Positions 50,535 through 59,445 of a stretch of DNA of 64,000 nucleotides are shown piece by piece. Below the pieces are notes generated by a model. It made no database searches. It saw only the letters and a list, made by a program, of their open reading frames with translations, and had not been told where the DNA came from. The translations under genes were made by a program, and so were the position numbers. This DNA is from Pseudobdellovibrionaceae bacterium (GTDB lineage: Bacteria > Bdellovibrionota > Bdellovibrionia > Bdellovibrionales > Bdellovibrionaceae): NCBI GenBank assembly GCA_022843825.1, contig JALHMX010000007.1, forward strand, positions 53,619-117,618, read 5' to 3'. Each line of letters begins with the position of its first letter. The first letter of the stretch is position 1.

Positions 50535-51104
50535 TTAAAGCTCTTGATCAATTGGAGATTTTAGTGAAGCAGCTTGTCCTGTTGCTTGTGCGGGAGACTC
50601 AATTTTAACGGCAAAATCCAAAGTTTTAGATAATGACTTAATAGAAGTTTCCGGACTTTGAACAACGCGGCTTTGCAACTTAACAAAAATCGGCTCGCGT
50701 ATCGCTAAATGATTATCTTGCAATACACACTGGCGCGCCACTCTGTCCGCTTGGTTGATGACTATAGGAGCTTTTAAATTGGCGGTCATCTGAGTTGGAT
50801 CATCAGGAATAGTAATAATGTTCATGTATGTAGGCGCTTGATTTGGTTTTAATTTTAATGATTCAGCTTCACTTTTCGTCAGCGACGCTATTGTGTATAT
50901 TTGTCCAAAAATTTCAGGCTCAAGAATAGGAAATGCAATAGATGGTAATTCACAACTTTGCAACCAGGCAAAAATATCGTCGTTAGGGTCATCCAGTAAT
51001 ACAAAACTTCTTAAATCTTGAAACCCAAGCAATCCCTCTGGAAACGTAAGAACATCTTCATTCTGAATTGTAACTTCGCCAAATCGAGTTGTTTTAATTA
51101 TCAC
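50535..51104 (-). CDS. fliW: Flagellar assembly factor FliW
   Basis: FliW binds flagellin and CsrA; when flagellin is exported, freed FliW sequesters CsrA and relieves repression of flagellin translation. The 189-residue product shows the family pattern: TTRFGEVTIQNEDVLTFPEGLLGFQDLRSFVLLD, WLQSCELPSIAFPILEP, and a LKAPIVINQADRVARQ segment. A C-terminal extension of about 45 residues is low-complexity. The start is GTG 51102-51104 with AGAGGTG upstream. It lies downstream of csrA after a 221-base gap. Confidence 0.93.
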   Translation of the reverse strand: MIIKTTRFGEVTIQNEDVLTFPEGLLGFQDLRSFVLLDDPNDDIFAWLQSCELPSIAFPILEPEIFGQIYTIASLTKSEAESLKLKPNQAPTYMNIITIPDDPTQMTANLKAPIVINQADRVARQCVLQDNHLAIREPIFVKLQSRVVQSPETSIKSLSKTLDFAVKIESPAQATGQAASLKSPIDQEL

Positions 51105-51124
51105 GCGAACACCTCTGCTGTTAT

Positions 51125-51147
51125 CATCATTGAATTCTTCAATGATG
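51125..51147. promoter_or_regulatory. Perfect 10-bp inverted repeat just upstream of fliW
   Basis: CATCATTGAA and TTCAATGATG flank three bases, a flawless dyad about eight bases before the fliW ribosome binding site (51111-51117). On RNA it would be a tight AU-rich stem with a GAA loop and without a U tract, so control of fliW translation or protein binding is more likely than termination. No GGA CsrA motif is in the loop. Confidence 0.5.
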
Positions 51148-51325
51148 GGTTTACTGTATCTCTACACCTAATATTAAGCCTTAACTTTATATAACAGTAA
51201 ATCGAATTCACCTGCTCAATAAATAAGACACTAGACCTTGTTAAAAGGTTAGCCAAATTTTGAACCTAAATCTAGCTTACTTCAAATTTTTAGTAAAATA
51301 ACGCCTTGTATTGAGTTTTGCAGAA

Positions 51326-51556
51326 TTACTCAGGCTTTAAAAGTTTAGAGATATTTTTGACCTTATCCTGGCTAACTTGAACCGATTGCTGGTTCTGGTC
51401 CTGAATCGCCATATAAACTTCTTCGCGATGAATTTTAGTATCCTTCGGGGCTTCTATACCCAGACGGACTTGTTTCCCTTTAATCTGAACAACGCGAATC
51501 TTGATGTGATCATCAATAGCGATGCTTTCGCCTAACTTCCTTGTAAGTACCAACAT
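51326..51556 (-). CDS. csrA: Carbon storage regulator CsrA
   Basis: CsrA is a dimeric RNA-binding regulator that blocks or stabilises target mRNAs at GGA sites, including flagellin mRNA. The 76-residue product begins MLVLTRKLGESIAIDD and has VRLGIEAPKDTKIHREEVY with the RNA-contacting Arg/Glu residues. The C-terminal tail (about 55-76) is longer than in E. coli. AAGGAG precedes the ATG. It follows flgL after 64 bases and precedes fliW after 221. Confidence 0.97.
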   Translation of the reverse strand: MLVLTRKLGESIAIDDHIKIRVVQIKGKQVRLGIEAPKDTKIHREEVYMAIQDQNQQSVQVSQDKVKNISKLLKPE

Positions 51557-51620
51557 GCGACGAACTCCTTCTGTCTACAATGGCATGAACTAACCGTATC
51601 CTTTGGAGTTGTTATTTGTT

Positions 51621-52700
51621 CTAACCCAGAAAGTCAAGAAGGCTTTGGGTCATCGCTCGCTTAGATGTTTCCAGCGTGGATTTCAGCGCGGTGTCGGCTT
51701 TATTTAAATCTGTCATAACCTTAAATAAATCTGCATCTTCTATAAGCGAATTCTGCGCTTTGTTCTCTACAATATTTTTCTGCAACCCTTCGCTAATAGA
51801 ACTCATTTGATTTAGGCGTCCGCCTATTTCAGCGCGCGCCAAGCTGATCTGATTTACCGCCTGATCCAACGGCTCCAACGCGCTTTGAATGCTAAATTTA
51901 TCGTTCGTTCGCAGAGCTGCTTCTAAAGTTGTCATAATACCGAAAATATTAACCCCAATTTTGCCAGTAATCGGATCGCCATCAGACACACGCTGCGCTC
52001 GATCAATGCTTGCAGGGCCTCGTGTATATAATTCGTCTTCTAGCTCCATCTCGCGCTCAAGCTCTTTTTCCGCTTCAGATATTTTGTAGTTTTGCAAAGC
52101 CTCAACGTCAGTTGGCACTTCCCACTGCCGCTTTAAAGCGCCCTGATATCCTAACTCTTCACCTAAAAAAACCTGTGCTCCGCTGATATTGATCGGAATA
52201 AACTGAGCTTTATGAGTTTGAGTTTGAATCTGACCGCTATCGCCGCGAAACTCTCCGTCAGGCGTGAAAGGCTGCACATCAGTTTTATGTCCGGCAAAAA
52301 TAAAGCGATCTCCAAACCGACGGTTAGATAATTCAACAATAGTCCGAGCAATCTGCGAAACTTCTTCGGCAATCATGGCGCGAGGAATTCCGCCGTTAGT
52401 ATCGCTGGCTCCTTGTAAAGCTAGCTCCTTAGCGCGCACAAGGGTTTCACTCACTTGAGCTAAGGTCGATTCCGTATTTTCTAAAAATGAAGTTGCAAAT
52501 AAAATATTTCGATCAAACTGTTCCAAATTCTTATTTTCAGTGCGAGTTTGCAAAACTTTGGCTGCCCCTAGTGGATCATCCGAGGGTTTGTTAATACTTT
52601 TCATAGTGGCCGCTTGATTCTGCAGCCCATTAAGCTCAGATCTATTTTTCTGAATATTGTTGAGGAATTGATTTTGATTCATCTTATCAGATACGCGCAC
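51621..52700 (-). CDS. flgL: Flagellar hook-associated protein 3, FlgL
   Basis: FlgL joins hook and filament. The 359-residue product has the flagellin-like N-terminal helix (MRVSDKMNQNQFLNNIQKNRSELNGLQNQAATMKSINKPSDDP) and the ending TALKSTLETSKRAMTQSLLDFL, with a variable middle. The start is GTG 52698-52700 with GGAG upstream. It is nine bases after flgK. Confidence 0.93.
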   Translation of the reverse strand: MRVSDKMNQNQFLNNIQKNRSELNGLQNQAATMKSINKPSDDPLGAAKVLQTRTENKNLEQFDRNILFATSFLENTESTLAQVSETLVRAKELALQGASDTNGGIPRAMIAEEVSQIARTIVELSNRRFGDRFIFAGHKTDVQPFTPDGEFRGDSGQIQTQTHKAQFIPINISGAQVFLGEELGYQGALKRQWEVPTDVEALQNYKISEAEKELEREMELEDELYTRGPASIDRAQRVSDGDPITGKIGVNIFGIMTTLEAALRTNDKFSIQSALEPLDQAVNQISLARAEIGGRLNQMSSISEGLQKNIVENKAQNSLIEDADLFKVMTDLNKADTALKSTLETSKRAMTQSLLDFLG

Positions 52701-52709
52701 AAATCACTC

Positions 52710-54125
52710 CTACATACGCTTCAGGTTAAGTACCGTATCAAACATTTCATCTGCAACTTTGATCATTCGAGCTGATGCTTCATAGCTTTTTTGATATTCA
52801 ATCATCTTTGCAGCTTCTTCATCTAGACTCACTCCGCTGACACTTTCACGAACATTTTTTAATTGTTCTAAAGTGCCTTTCTGAGCTTCCAAGGCACTAT
52901 TGGCCCTTTGCGCTTGAATTCCCACTTCGCCTACTTTAGCACTGTAGTAATCATCAAAACTGTATTTTCCGTTTTCCATTAAATTTCGAAACTGTAATTC
53001 TTGAATAACATTCGCAGTGGCGTTGTCACCTGGTGACCCCACTTTAGATGCCGCTGCAATACGTCCCACATCGTTTTGAATTAGATCACTCACACGAAAG
53101 TCATGAATCGAAAAACTTCCATCTGCGGGTATTTCAAAAAACTGAATGCCCGTTTGATCATAACGATCATAACCTTCTTGATGCACTTCATTTACACTTT
53201 GAGCAATATTATAAGCTAGATCTTCTAAATTTTTATTAAGTTCATACACTTGTCCGTCACGCATGTCTAACGATCCGCCCACGGCACCACGACGAAACTG
53301 CTCTGTAATATCAAAACGAGTTCCTCCAGGACTTAATTCATTAAATATATATGTTTGTCCGTCGACATCTTTTTGAGTCATGATCCGCGTTGACGTTGTT
53401 CCCGAAACCAAGACGCCGGTGTTACCGGCTGTGATATTTAACATTCCTGTTTTTGGGTCTTCTGCGTAACTAATATCTAATTTTTCCGATAATTTTTTAA
53501 CTAATAAATCACGACGATCTCTTTCATCGTTTGCGGCAGCAACACTTGAAATTTCGATCTGCTGAATTTTAGAATTTAAATCCGCTATTTCCCGCGCAAA
53601 CTCATTAGCTTCACCAACTGAAGCTTCAATAGTTTTATTTAAATCGACCTCGACATTGTCAATTTGTCTTTTGACATCATTAAAAGTTCTAATGAGTGCA
53701 TTCGCGGATTCGCGCACATTAGCCCGTGGTAAAGCGCTTTCAGGGTTGTTTGCTAATTCGCGAAATGAACCAAAAAAATTACCAATCGCATCGTTGAGTC
53801 CTTTGACACTTTGCTCGTTCATAGCACTTTCTAATCGACCTAATGCGTGCGTCTGACCTTCAAGATAGGCGAACTGACTTCCTTCTCTTTCGACTTGTTT
53901 TTCCAACCATGGATTATTAATACGATTAATCCCGCTGATTTTGGCACCAGTACCTAAACGATATCGGCCTTCATCAATAGCTGGATTTGTAGCGGTCTCA
54001 AGACGTTGTCGCGTATATCCTTCAGTCGATTTATTGGCAATATTATGCGAGGCCGTCTGAATAGCCGACTGGCTTATCGCCATTCCTCGCTTACCTATGT
54101 CCATTAAACCGTGTATTTTACCCAT
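52710..54125 (-). CDS. flgK: Flagellar hook-associated protein 1, FlgK
   Basis: FlgK is the first hook-filament junction protein. The 471-residue product has the N-terminal rod-type motif AISQSAIQTASHNIANKSTEGYTRQRL, then WLEKQVEREGSQFAYLEGQ, and the C-terminal KMIEYQKSYEASARMIKVADEMFDTVLNLKRM, which are typical of FlgK. It is shorter than the E. coli protein (547), mainly in the surface-exposed middle. It follows flgN after seven bases. Confidence 0.95.
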   Translation of the reverse strand: MGKIHGLMDIGKRGMAISQSAIQTASHNIANKSTEGYTRQRLETATNPAIDEGRYRLGTGAKISGINRINNPWLEKQVEREGSQFAYLEGQTHALGRLESAMNEQSVKGLNDAIGNFFGSFRELANNPESALPRANVRESANALIRTFNDVKRQIDNVEVDLNKTIEASVGEANEFAREIADLNSKIQQIEISSVAAANDERDRRDLLVKKLSEKLDISYAEDPKTGMLNITAGNTGVLVSGTTSTRIMTQKDVDGQTYIFNELSPGGTRFDITEQFRRGAVGGSLDMRDGQVYELNKNLEDLAYNIAQSVNEVHQEGYDRYDQTGIQFFEIPADGSFSIHDFRVSDLIQNDVGRIAAASKVGSPGDNATANVIQELQFRNLMENGKYSFDDYYSAKVGEVGIQAQRANSALEAQKGTLEQLKNVRESVSGVSLDEEAAKMIEYQKSYEASARMIKVADEMFDTVLNLKRM

Positions 54126-54132
54126 GTGTCGG

Positions 54133-54630
54133 CTACGCTTCCTTACTGACTAAGTGCCCTGATTTTTCACCACTCTGTTGATATTTACCTTTGTTTTGAT
54201 AAGTTTTCTGTCCCATCAAAGTTTCTTTTATGTTGTCCAAAGCATGTCCCACGTTTCGCAAAGCAGATTCTGCGTAGATTGAATTTTCTTTATTAAGCTC
54301 TGACAGTCGCTTAATGATAAGCTCTAAAGCCGCATGTTGTGAGCGAAGCTTGTCACCATCTGCACCACCAAGCTGTCTCGAAATATTGAGTAATCGCACT
54401 TCATTGTTAGGAATATTCAGCTTTTGAGCTAATTCATTGGCAAAACTAATACGTAATGCATCTAATTCTTGTATTTTACTAACAAGAACTTCTTTTTGAA
54501 GATTACTTTCATTAATTAATTCAACATTGGCGTCGATAAGAATTTGTTTTTCTTTTCGAACTAAATCTAAAAGCAACCGATACTGCTTCGTGAGCTCTTC
54601 AAGATTTAAAATTAATCGTTCTGCATTCAT
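54133..54630 (-). CDS. flgN: FlgN-type flagellar export chaperone
   Basis: FlgN escorts FlgK and FlgL to the export gate. The 165-residue product is almost wholly helical, starting with the FlgN-type LILNLEELTKQYRLLLDLVRKEKQIL, with coiled-coil heptads through residue 120 and a polar C-terminus. Sequence similarity in this family is low; the call rests on pattern, length and location between flgM and flgK. Confidence 0.82.
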   Translation of the reverse strand: MNAERLILNLEELTKQYRLLLDLVRKEKQILIDANVELINESNLQKEVLVSKIQELDALRISFANELAQKLNIPNNEVRLLNISRQLGGADGDKLRSQHAALELIIKRLSELNKENSIYAESALRNVGHALDNIKETLMGQKTYQNKGKYQQSGEKSGHLVSKEA

Positions 54631-54679
54631 AAGATCCTCTTCCTTGAGTTTCTTGTGGATTGTTTATAACAACTATTGG

Positions 54680-55039
54680 TTATTCGTTGTTCGTCTGACC
54701 TAAATTTAAAAGACCGTCGTTAACCATTCTGTCGGCAACAGCTTTTGCGTCAACTTTATATTTTCCTTCATCAATAAGTTTTCTTAACTTTTCGACTTTT
54801 TCCATATCTACATCTGGTGCAGCCATAGCTAATTCCTTAGCCTGACGAATATCTTGCGCTCGTTCAGATAATTTAACTTGTGCAGCTTCACCTTTGGAGG
54901 CTGAGGCAATTTCTTTTAAATTTTGAGTTTGGCTTTCAGTCGATACAGCATTAAGCGGAGATTTATCTTTTGCTCTATCAGCTTTATTTGAATCAGTTAA
55001 GTTTAAATTCTGACCCACTTTATTATGCGTAATTTTCAT
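54680..55039 (-). CDS. flgM: Anti-sigma-28 factor FlgM
   Basis: FlgM holds sigma-28 (FliA) until it is exported through the completed hook-basal body. The 119-residue product has a disordered N-terminus and the FlgM C-terminal region: VKLSERAQDIRQAKELAMAAPDVDMEKVEKLRKLIDEGKYKVDAKAVADRMV, the sigma-binding helices. It lies between flgJ and flgN. No clear sigma-28 promoter is visible in the 84 bases upstream. Confidence 0.9.
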   Translation of the reverse strand: MKITHNKVGQNLNLTDSNKADRAKDKSPLNAVSTESQTQNLKEIASASKGEAAQVKLSERAQDIRQAKELAMAAPDVDMEKVEKLRKLIDEGKYKVDAKAVADRMVNDGLLNLGQTNNE

Positions 55040-55123
55040 TTTTAGGCCTCCGTAAAAAACTGTCTCACTTTGATCCAGCTTAGGTTCAGTGTATCATATC
55101 CGTACACGACTCTCCAATTTATT

Positions 55124-55804
55124 CTAAATGTCACTCCATTTTGCTCTGACTGTCCAGAACAAAGGGCTGGTCTTAGCAGCCATACCCAATTCATCGCCCG
55201 CCATTAACTGGTCACCTTTTGACAAAAAACGTGATTTTTCACTGGCCGCACCCTGTACCGTTATAAGACTTTCCAGCCCATTGTCGTGTTTAATCTTATA
55301 TAAGGTTTGGTCGCCCATCATCAGCTCTTTTGACTGCAAAGTGCCTGCCCAGGGGGTTTTTACCGCATAAGCTTTTTCTGCATTTTCAGACATCACAGGC
55401 TTCATCTGTAAAGAGTAATCCCCTAATGCTTCGATTTGCTTAACCTCAGTTTTCTGTTGCAGATCTATAGGTCCTGAGGGTTTTTCTATGCTTTTCTGAC
55501 GTAAAGATTCTGCGCCAAATTTTTGGTTAAGTTGCTCAAATATCAATTGAGACAATCCAAATGTTCCCGTTTTATTCCAGGCTGCACTATATTCGTCATC
55601 TAACTGACTTTGAAATATTTTTTCTGCGTTGTTTTGTTTAAATATTCCTTTATCATTACCCAAAGTAGATTTCATTTGCTTCATCATCTCTTTGATAAAA
55701 TGTTTTTCGTATAAGTCCGCTACTTCTTTAAGTTTCTCTTGAGAAACCTGCGCTTTTTTTTCTGGAAGAACAAAAGTTTTATTAAGCTTACCAATTTCAG
55801 ACAT
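55124..55804 (-). CDS. flgJ: FlgJ-type rod-binding protein with degenerate M23-like domain
   Basis: FlgJ caps the growing rod. The N-terminal half (about 18-100) matches the rod-binding domain: LKEVADLYEKHFIKEMMKQMKSTLG and the AAWNKTGTFGLSQLIFEQL ending. The glucosaminidase domain of enteric FlgJ is absent. Instead the C-terminal part (about 145-226) resembles an M23 peptidase shape (TPWAGTLQSKELMMGDQTLYKIKHDNGLESLITVQG, SKGDQLMAGDELG), but the zinc ligands H-x-H and H-x-x-x-D are missing, so it is probably a peptidoglycan-binding pseudo-domain. It follows flgI by one base. Confidence 0.82.
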   Translation of the reverse strand: MSEIGKLNKTFVLPEKKAQVSQEKLKEVADLYEKHFIKEMMKQMKSTLGNDKGIFKQNNAEKIFQSQLDDEYSAAWNKTGTFGLSQLIFEQLNQKFGAESLRQKSIEKPSGPIDLQQKTEVKQIEALGDYSLQMKPVMSENAEKAYAVKTPWAGTLQSKELMMGDQTLYKIKHDNGLESLITVQGAASEKSRFLSKGDQLMAGDELGMAAKTSPLFWTVRAKWSDI

Positions 55805-55805
55805 A

Positions 55806-56804
55806 CTACATTGTTTCCAGTTCTCCGTGAAGCGCTCCAGCAGCTTTAATGGAGTGAAGAATAGAAATTAAGTCTTTAGGAGGCACCCCTAATTTATTTA
55901 ATGCTTGCACAAGATCGCCAACATTTGTTCCACCATTAAAAATCGCCGTTTTATCATCAACCGCAGTTTCTTTTTTACTTTTTTCATCTAAAATTTTAAG
56001 ACTGATATTGCCATGACTAATCCCGACTTTTGAGATTCTTACTTTTTCACCAATAATGATAGTTCCAGTTTTTTCGTTAATCACTACGCGGGCTTTTTGA
56101 TCAGGATTAATTTCTATTGATTCAATAGTTGCTAAAAGTTCTACGCCTCGTGTTTCATAGGCCGCCGGCGTAACGATGTCTACGGTGCCCGCATCTTGAG
56201 CCGAGGCATAGGTACCGCCCAGCTCTTTATTAATTGTTAAAACTGTGCGTGCTGCAGTCGTGAAATCTGGATTATGCAAAGTTAAACGATACATTTTTCG
56301 AGATGAAAAATTCGCTTCAATGTCACGTTCAATAGTAGCGCCGCCAGAAACTCTTCCGACCGTACCATGAAGCTCTTTTCCATCGCCAAGAACAGATACG
56401 CTACCTTGGGCGACCGCATAAATCTGATCATTGCCAGCCCGCAAAGGAGATTGAATCAGTATTCCCCCTGCTAATGAAGTTGCATCACCAATAGAGCTAA
56501 CGGTTACATCCAGAGGGTTCCCCGCCTTAGCAAAAGGTGGAAGTTTTGTTGTTATGATGACGGCCGCTACGTTTTTTCCTGCAGCCTGCTCAGGCGTGAT
56601 TTTAACTCCAAGTTTTTCAATAAAACGACCAAAAGACTTATTCGTGTAATCAGTCTGAGTATCACCTGTACCTTTTAATCCGATGACTAAGCCGTAACCG
56701 ATCAGTTGATTCTCTCGAACCCCTCGCAAGCTAGCTATGTCTTTTAAACGAGCCGCTTCAGCAGTTATACTGATGAGGAAACTGAGTATTATAATCTTTT
56801 TCAT
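55806..56804 (-). CDS. flgI: Flagellar P-ring protein FlgI
   Basis: FlgI forms the P-ring in the peptidoglycan layer. The 332-residue product has a signal peptide (about 1-18) and the highly conserved family sequence ARLKDIASLRGVRENQLIGYGLVIGLKGTGD, then VTVSSIGDATSLAGGILIQSPLRAG and the ending TNVGDLVQALNKLGVPPKDLISILHSIKAAGALHGELE. It is a little shorter than in enterics. The position fits flgH-flgI-flgJ order. Confidence 0.97.
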   Translation of the reverse strand: MKKIIILSFLISITAEAARLKDIASLRGVRENQLIGYGLVIGLKGTGDTQTDYTNKSFGRFIEKLGVKITPEQAAGKNVAAVIITTKLPPFAKAGNPLDVTVSSIGDATSLAGGILIQSPLRAGNDQIYAVAQGSVSVLGDGKELHGTVGRVSGGATIERDIEANFSSRKMYRLTLHNPDFTTAARTVLTINKELGGTYASAQDAGTVDIVTPAAYETRGVELLATIESIEINPDQKARVVINEKTGTIIIGEKVRISKVGISHGNISLKILDEKSKKETAVDDKTAIFNGGTNVGDLVQALNKLGVPPKDLISILHSIKAAGALHGELETM

Positions 56805-56827
56805 ACTTACCTTTCGCGTGCTTTCAG

Positions 56828-57697
56828 TTAAAACTTTTCAGTTTTTTTAATATGTATAATTTCATACTGGGGCTCAAAAATCTTATCCGAGCCGATACTC
56901 ATCTCATCAAAGTCTTCTGGCCGAACCAAACCAGTCGCTATAACTTTGTAAGGACGTTTTTTAATCGTCATCATTTGTTGACCTGAAATTTTATATAAGC
57001 CCGCAGCTGTTTTCTCGACTATACGGGAAGGGATGAACTCGACATCTTTTAGATCAGGTTTTTCTGGCGCATTTGCTTCTTTTTGTACGACGACCACGGG
57101 TTCTTCAACTGCGGCTGGCATTCGCTTATTAACATTGTCTTCTGCTAACTTTTGAATCTTATCTGCTGTAGCATCTGCGCCAGCTGTTTTATCTGCCGCA
57201 ATTTTTTCTTTTTCTTTTTCAATTTCTGCTAGACGAAGCTGCTTATACTCTTCTTTTTTCTTATCATCTTCAATTTTCTTTTGTTCAAGCTCTGCTTGCT
57301 TTTTTTGTGCTTCCAACTCATTAAGCAGGTCCTGGATTGTAGAAACTTTTGTTTCAAGTTGTTTAAGAGCTGCACCTTCAACACGAATTTTAGTGGGATC
57401 ACCAGGGCGATGTTGTTTGTTTTGCGCAAACAAGTAACTTGTTTGACCTTCCATGACCCATAAAGATCCCGCACCGGCATTAAGTGAAGATTCATCGGCC
57501 ATCCGCTGACGAGTCATTCTTTTGTAATCACGATCAGAAACCGGGGCATAGTTAGGCTCCGTCGAATACTTAACTAATGGCTCGACATCAACAGACTCCG
57601 GTGGCTTTTCCACGGGCTTAACTTCTGGTGCAGTGGCACAACTTAAAAAAGCCACACTTATTGCAGCTGCTAAAAACAATCCTAGTCTCTTCTTCAT
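56828..57697 (-). CDS. flgH: Flagellar L-ring protein FlgH, divergent, with coiled-coil insertion
   Basis: FlgH is the outer-membrane L-ring lipoprotein. The 289-residue product has a lipobox (VAFLSC, Cys20), the FlgH pattern GAGSLWVMEGQTSYLFAQNKQHRPGDPTKIRVEG, and the C-terminal KISGQQMMTIKKRPYKVIATGLVRPEDF ending in the EIIHI strand. Between them (about 120-200) the usual core is replaced or expanded by a Lys/Glu-rich coiled coil (QAELEQKKIEDDKKKEEYK). Assignment is by end motifs and the position between flgA and flgI. Confidence 0.82.
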   Translation of the reverse strand: MKKRLGLFLAAAISVAFLSCATAPEVKPVEKPPESVDVEPLVKYSTEPNYAPVSDRDYKRMTRQRMADESSLNAGAGSLWVMEGQTSYLFAQNKQHRPGDPTKIRVEGAALKQLETKVSTIQDLLNELEAQKKQAELEQKKIEDDKKKEEYKQLRLAEIEKEKEKIAADKTAGADATADKIQKLAEDNVNKRMPAAVEEPVVVVQKEANAPEKPDLKDVEFIPSRIVEKTAAGLYKISGQQMMTIKKRPYKVIATGLVRPEDFDEMSIGSDKIFEPQYEIIHIKKTEKF

Positions 57698-57726
57698 AAT
57701 ACAAATCCTTCTGTATTTAATCTGTG

Positions 57727-58641
57727 TTATTCAATTCTGGCTAAACTTCTACCCTCTACCCGCGCTACAAACATTTTCTGAGAATCCAAATTTTTAAACT
57801 TAATGGTATCTCCAACTGAGGCTGACTCTTCAGCGGCTGCAGAAATAGAGACCTCAAAGCCACCTGTTCCAAAAACAGCTTTTACAATTTGTCCTCGCTT
57901 CATAACAACTTCTTTTTTAAGGTCATAACGCTTTATTGCTGTGCCACTTGTCATGTACCGAGTGGCCTGCATTCCCTCTAAATCATCTTTATCAATAATT
58001 AGGTCTGTACTTCCATTAATTGCTCGCAAATCTGTAATCACCATCTCTTGAGTAATAACGTCGCCAACTTTGACGTCACGATTTAAAATGACTACGTTTG
58101 CATATTTTTTTACTTCCGCTGTTATCCAGCCCTTTTTCTGCGGAGACGACGTTGAGTAAACTGGCACCATCACTGTTTTTTTATTAAGGTCGACGTTCAA
58201 ATCCATTTCCCAATCAGAAGTGATCATCTGTGGAACAGAATTTATACTAATACGGTAGTCGCAAGCTCTGCAGTTAGATAATAGATGATTTTTTATTTTG
58301 CGCTCAACTTCCATTCTAGAAACGAGCTGTTTAGATCTTAATAATTTTACCTCGCTCGGAAACATAAAATAAGAATCAATCATACGCAGTTTCTTAATTA
58401 AATCTTCTCGAGTTATCGCGTTTGATTTTTTCGTAGCAACGACAATATTTTTAAGCCGATTTAAAGTTTCTCGCGGAACACCACGAGTCTCTATAATATC
58501 ATAGGCCGTTATAATATCTCTCGGGGAAACCTCTACTGCTGACGAGACAACAACTTCACCGAGCTTGGTGCGCGAGGCTTGTGCCTGAGTTACCATGATT
58601 ATTCCGACGAAACAAATTATAATTTTAGATAAAGCTTGCAT
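57727..58641 (-). CDS. flgA: Flagella basal body P-ring formation protein FlgA
   Basis: FlgA is the periplasmic chaperone for the P-ring. The 304-residue product has a signal peptide (about 1-22), an N-terminal wing, and a SAF domain: VVILNRDVKVGDVITQEMVITDLRAI and QATRYMTSGTAIKRYDLKKEVVMKRGQIVKAVF, followed by the FGTGGFEVSISAAAEESASVGDTIKFKN closing strand. It shares one base with flgG (TAATG). Confidence 0.9.
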   Translation of the reverse strand: MQALSKIIICFVGIIMVTQAQASRTKLGEVVVSSAVEVSPRDIITAYDIIETRGVPRETLNRLKNIVVATKKSNAITREDLIKKLRMIDSYFMFPSEVKLLRSKQLVSRMEVERKIKNHLLSNCRACDYRISINSVPQMITSDWEMDLNVDLNKKTVMVPVYSTSSPQKKGWITAEVKKYANVVILNRDVKVGDVITQEMVITDLRAINGSTDLIIDKDDLEGMQATRYMTSGTAIKRYDLKKEVVMKRGQIVKAVFGTGGFEVSISAAAEESASVGDTIKFKNLDSQKMFVARVEGRSLARIE

Positions 58642-59423
58642 TATTTCACACTCACTGCGGTTTGTAGCATTTGGTCTGCGGTCTGAATTACTTTAGAATT
58701 AGTCTCGTAAGCTCTTTGAGCGGTGATCATATTTACCATTTCATCGACAATATTGACATTGCTGGTTTCAAGTTCCCCTTGAGCCAAAAATCCCGTGCCC
58801 ATTGTACCTGGACGGTAGGTCGTCGCTTGCCCGCTGGCCGCTGTAGGCATATACAGATTACGTCCCATGTTTTTTAAGCCCGCCGGATTGATAAAATTAG
58901 CGATCTCGATTTGTCCAACGGCCGTAACATCATCTCCGGTGCTTGTAACACGAATTTCTCCGGTAGAGGAAATTTCAAGTCTTGCGGCATTTTCCGGAAT
59001 AGTTATATCAGGCACCAACAAATTACCATTTTTATCCACAATTCTGCCGGTCGCATCTTTTTTAAATGCACCGTCACGAGTGTAAGCAATTTCGCCATCT
59101 GGAGTGCGCACTTGGAAGAAACCGCTGCCTTCGATATTAAGATCTAAAGCATTTTTTGTTATCTGCACCTGGCCCTGAGTAAAATCCTTCTGAATTGCGG
59201 CAGTTCGTACCCCTAATCCTGTTTGCACCCCTGTAGGCGCGACGGATTGCTCTCCTGTGGCTTGCCCAGGTTCTTTTATATTGTGATAAATTAAATCTTC
59301 AAATTCAGCGCGGCCTTTTTTAAAACCCGTGGTGCTCACGTTGGCAATGTTATTGGCTATGGTGTCCATATTATTTTGTTGGGCTATCATTCCCGTCGCT
59401 GCTGTATTTAGACTTTTAATCAT
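58641..59423 (-). CDS. flgG: Flagellar basal-body distal rod protein FlgG
   Basis: FlgG forms the distal rod. The 260-residue product begins with the rod motif LNTAATGMIAQQNNMDTIANNIANVSTTGFKKGRAEFEDLIY, has LDLNIEGSGFFQVRTPDGEIAYTRDGAF, and ends SNVNIVDEMVNMITAQRAYETNSKVIQTADQMLQTAVSVK, all classic FlgG segments. It is 22 bases downstream of flgF. Confidence 0.98.
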   Translation of the reverse strand: MIKSLNTAATGMIAQQNNMDTIANNIANVSTTGFKKGRAEFEDLIYHNIKEPGQATGEQSVAPTGVQTGLGVRTAAIQKDFTQGQVQITKNALDLNIEGSGFFQVRTPDGEIAYTRDGAFKKDATGRIVDKNGNLLVPDITIPENAARLEISSTGEIRVTSTGDDVTAVGQIEIANFINPAGLKNMGRNLYMPTAASGQATTYRPGTMGTGFLAQGELETSNVNIVDEMVNMITAQRAYETNSKVIQTADQMLQTAVSVK

Positions 59424-59445
59424 ACCGTTCCCCTTTTAATTGCGC

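Noticed and set aside
51105..51124. Nine-codon leader ORF (MMITAEVFA) overlapping the fliW GTG start
   Set aside because: It has no ribosome binding site of its own and is too short to support.
55040..55123. Sigma-28 promoter before flgM
   Set aside because: ACGGATATGA loosely resembles the -10 element, but no TAAA -35 box at proper spacing was found.
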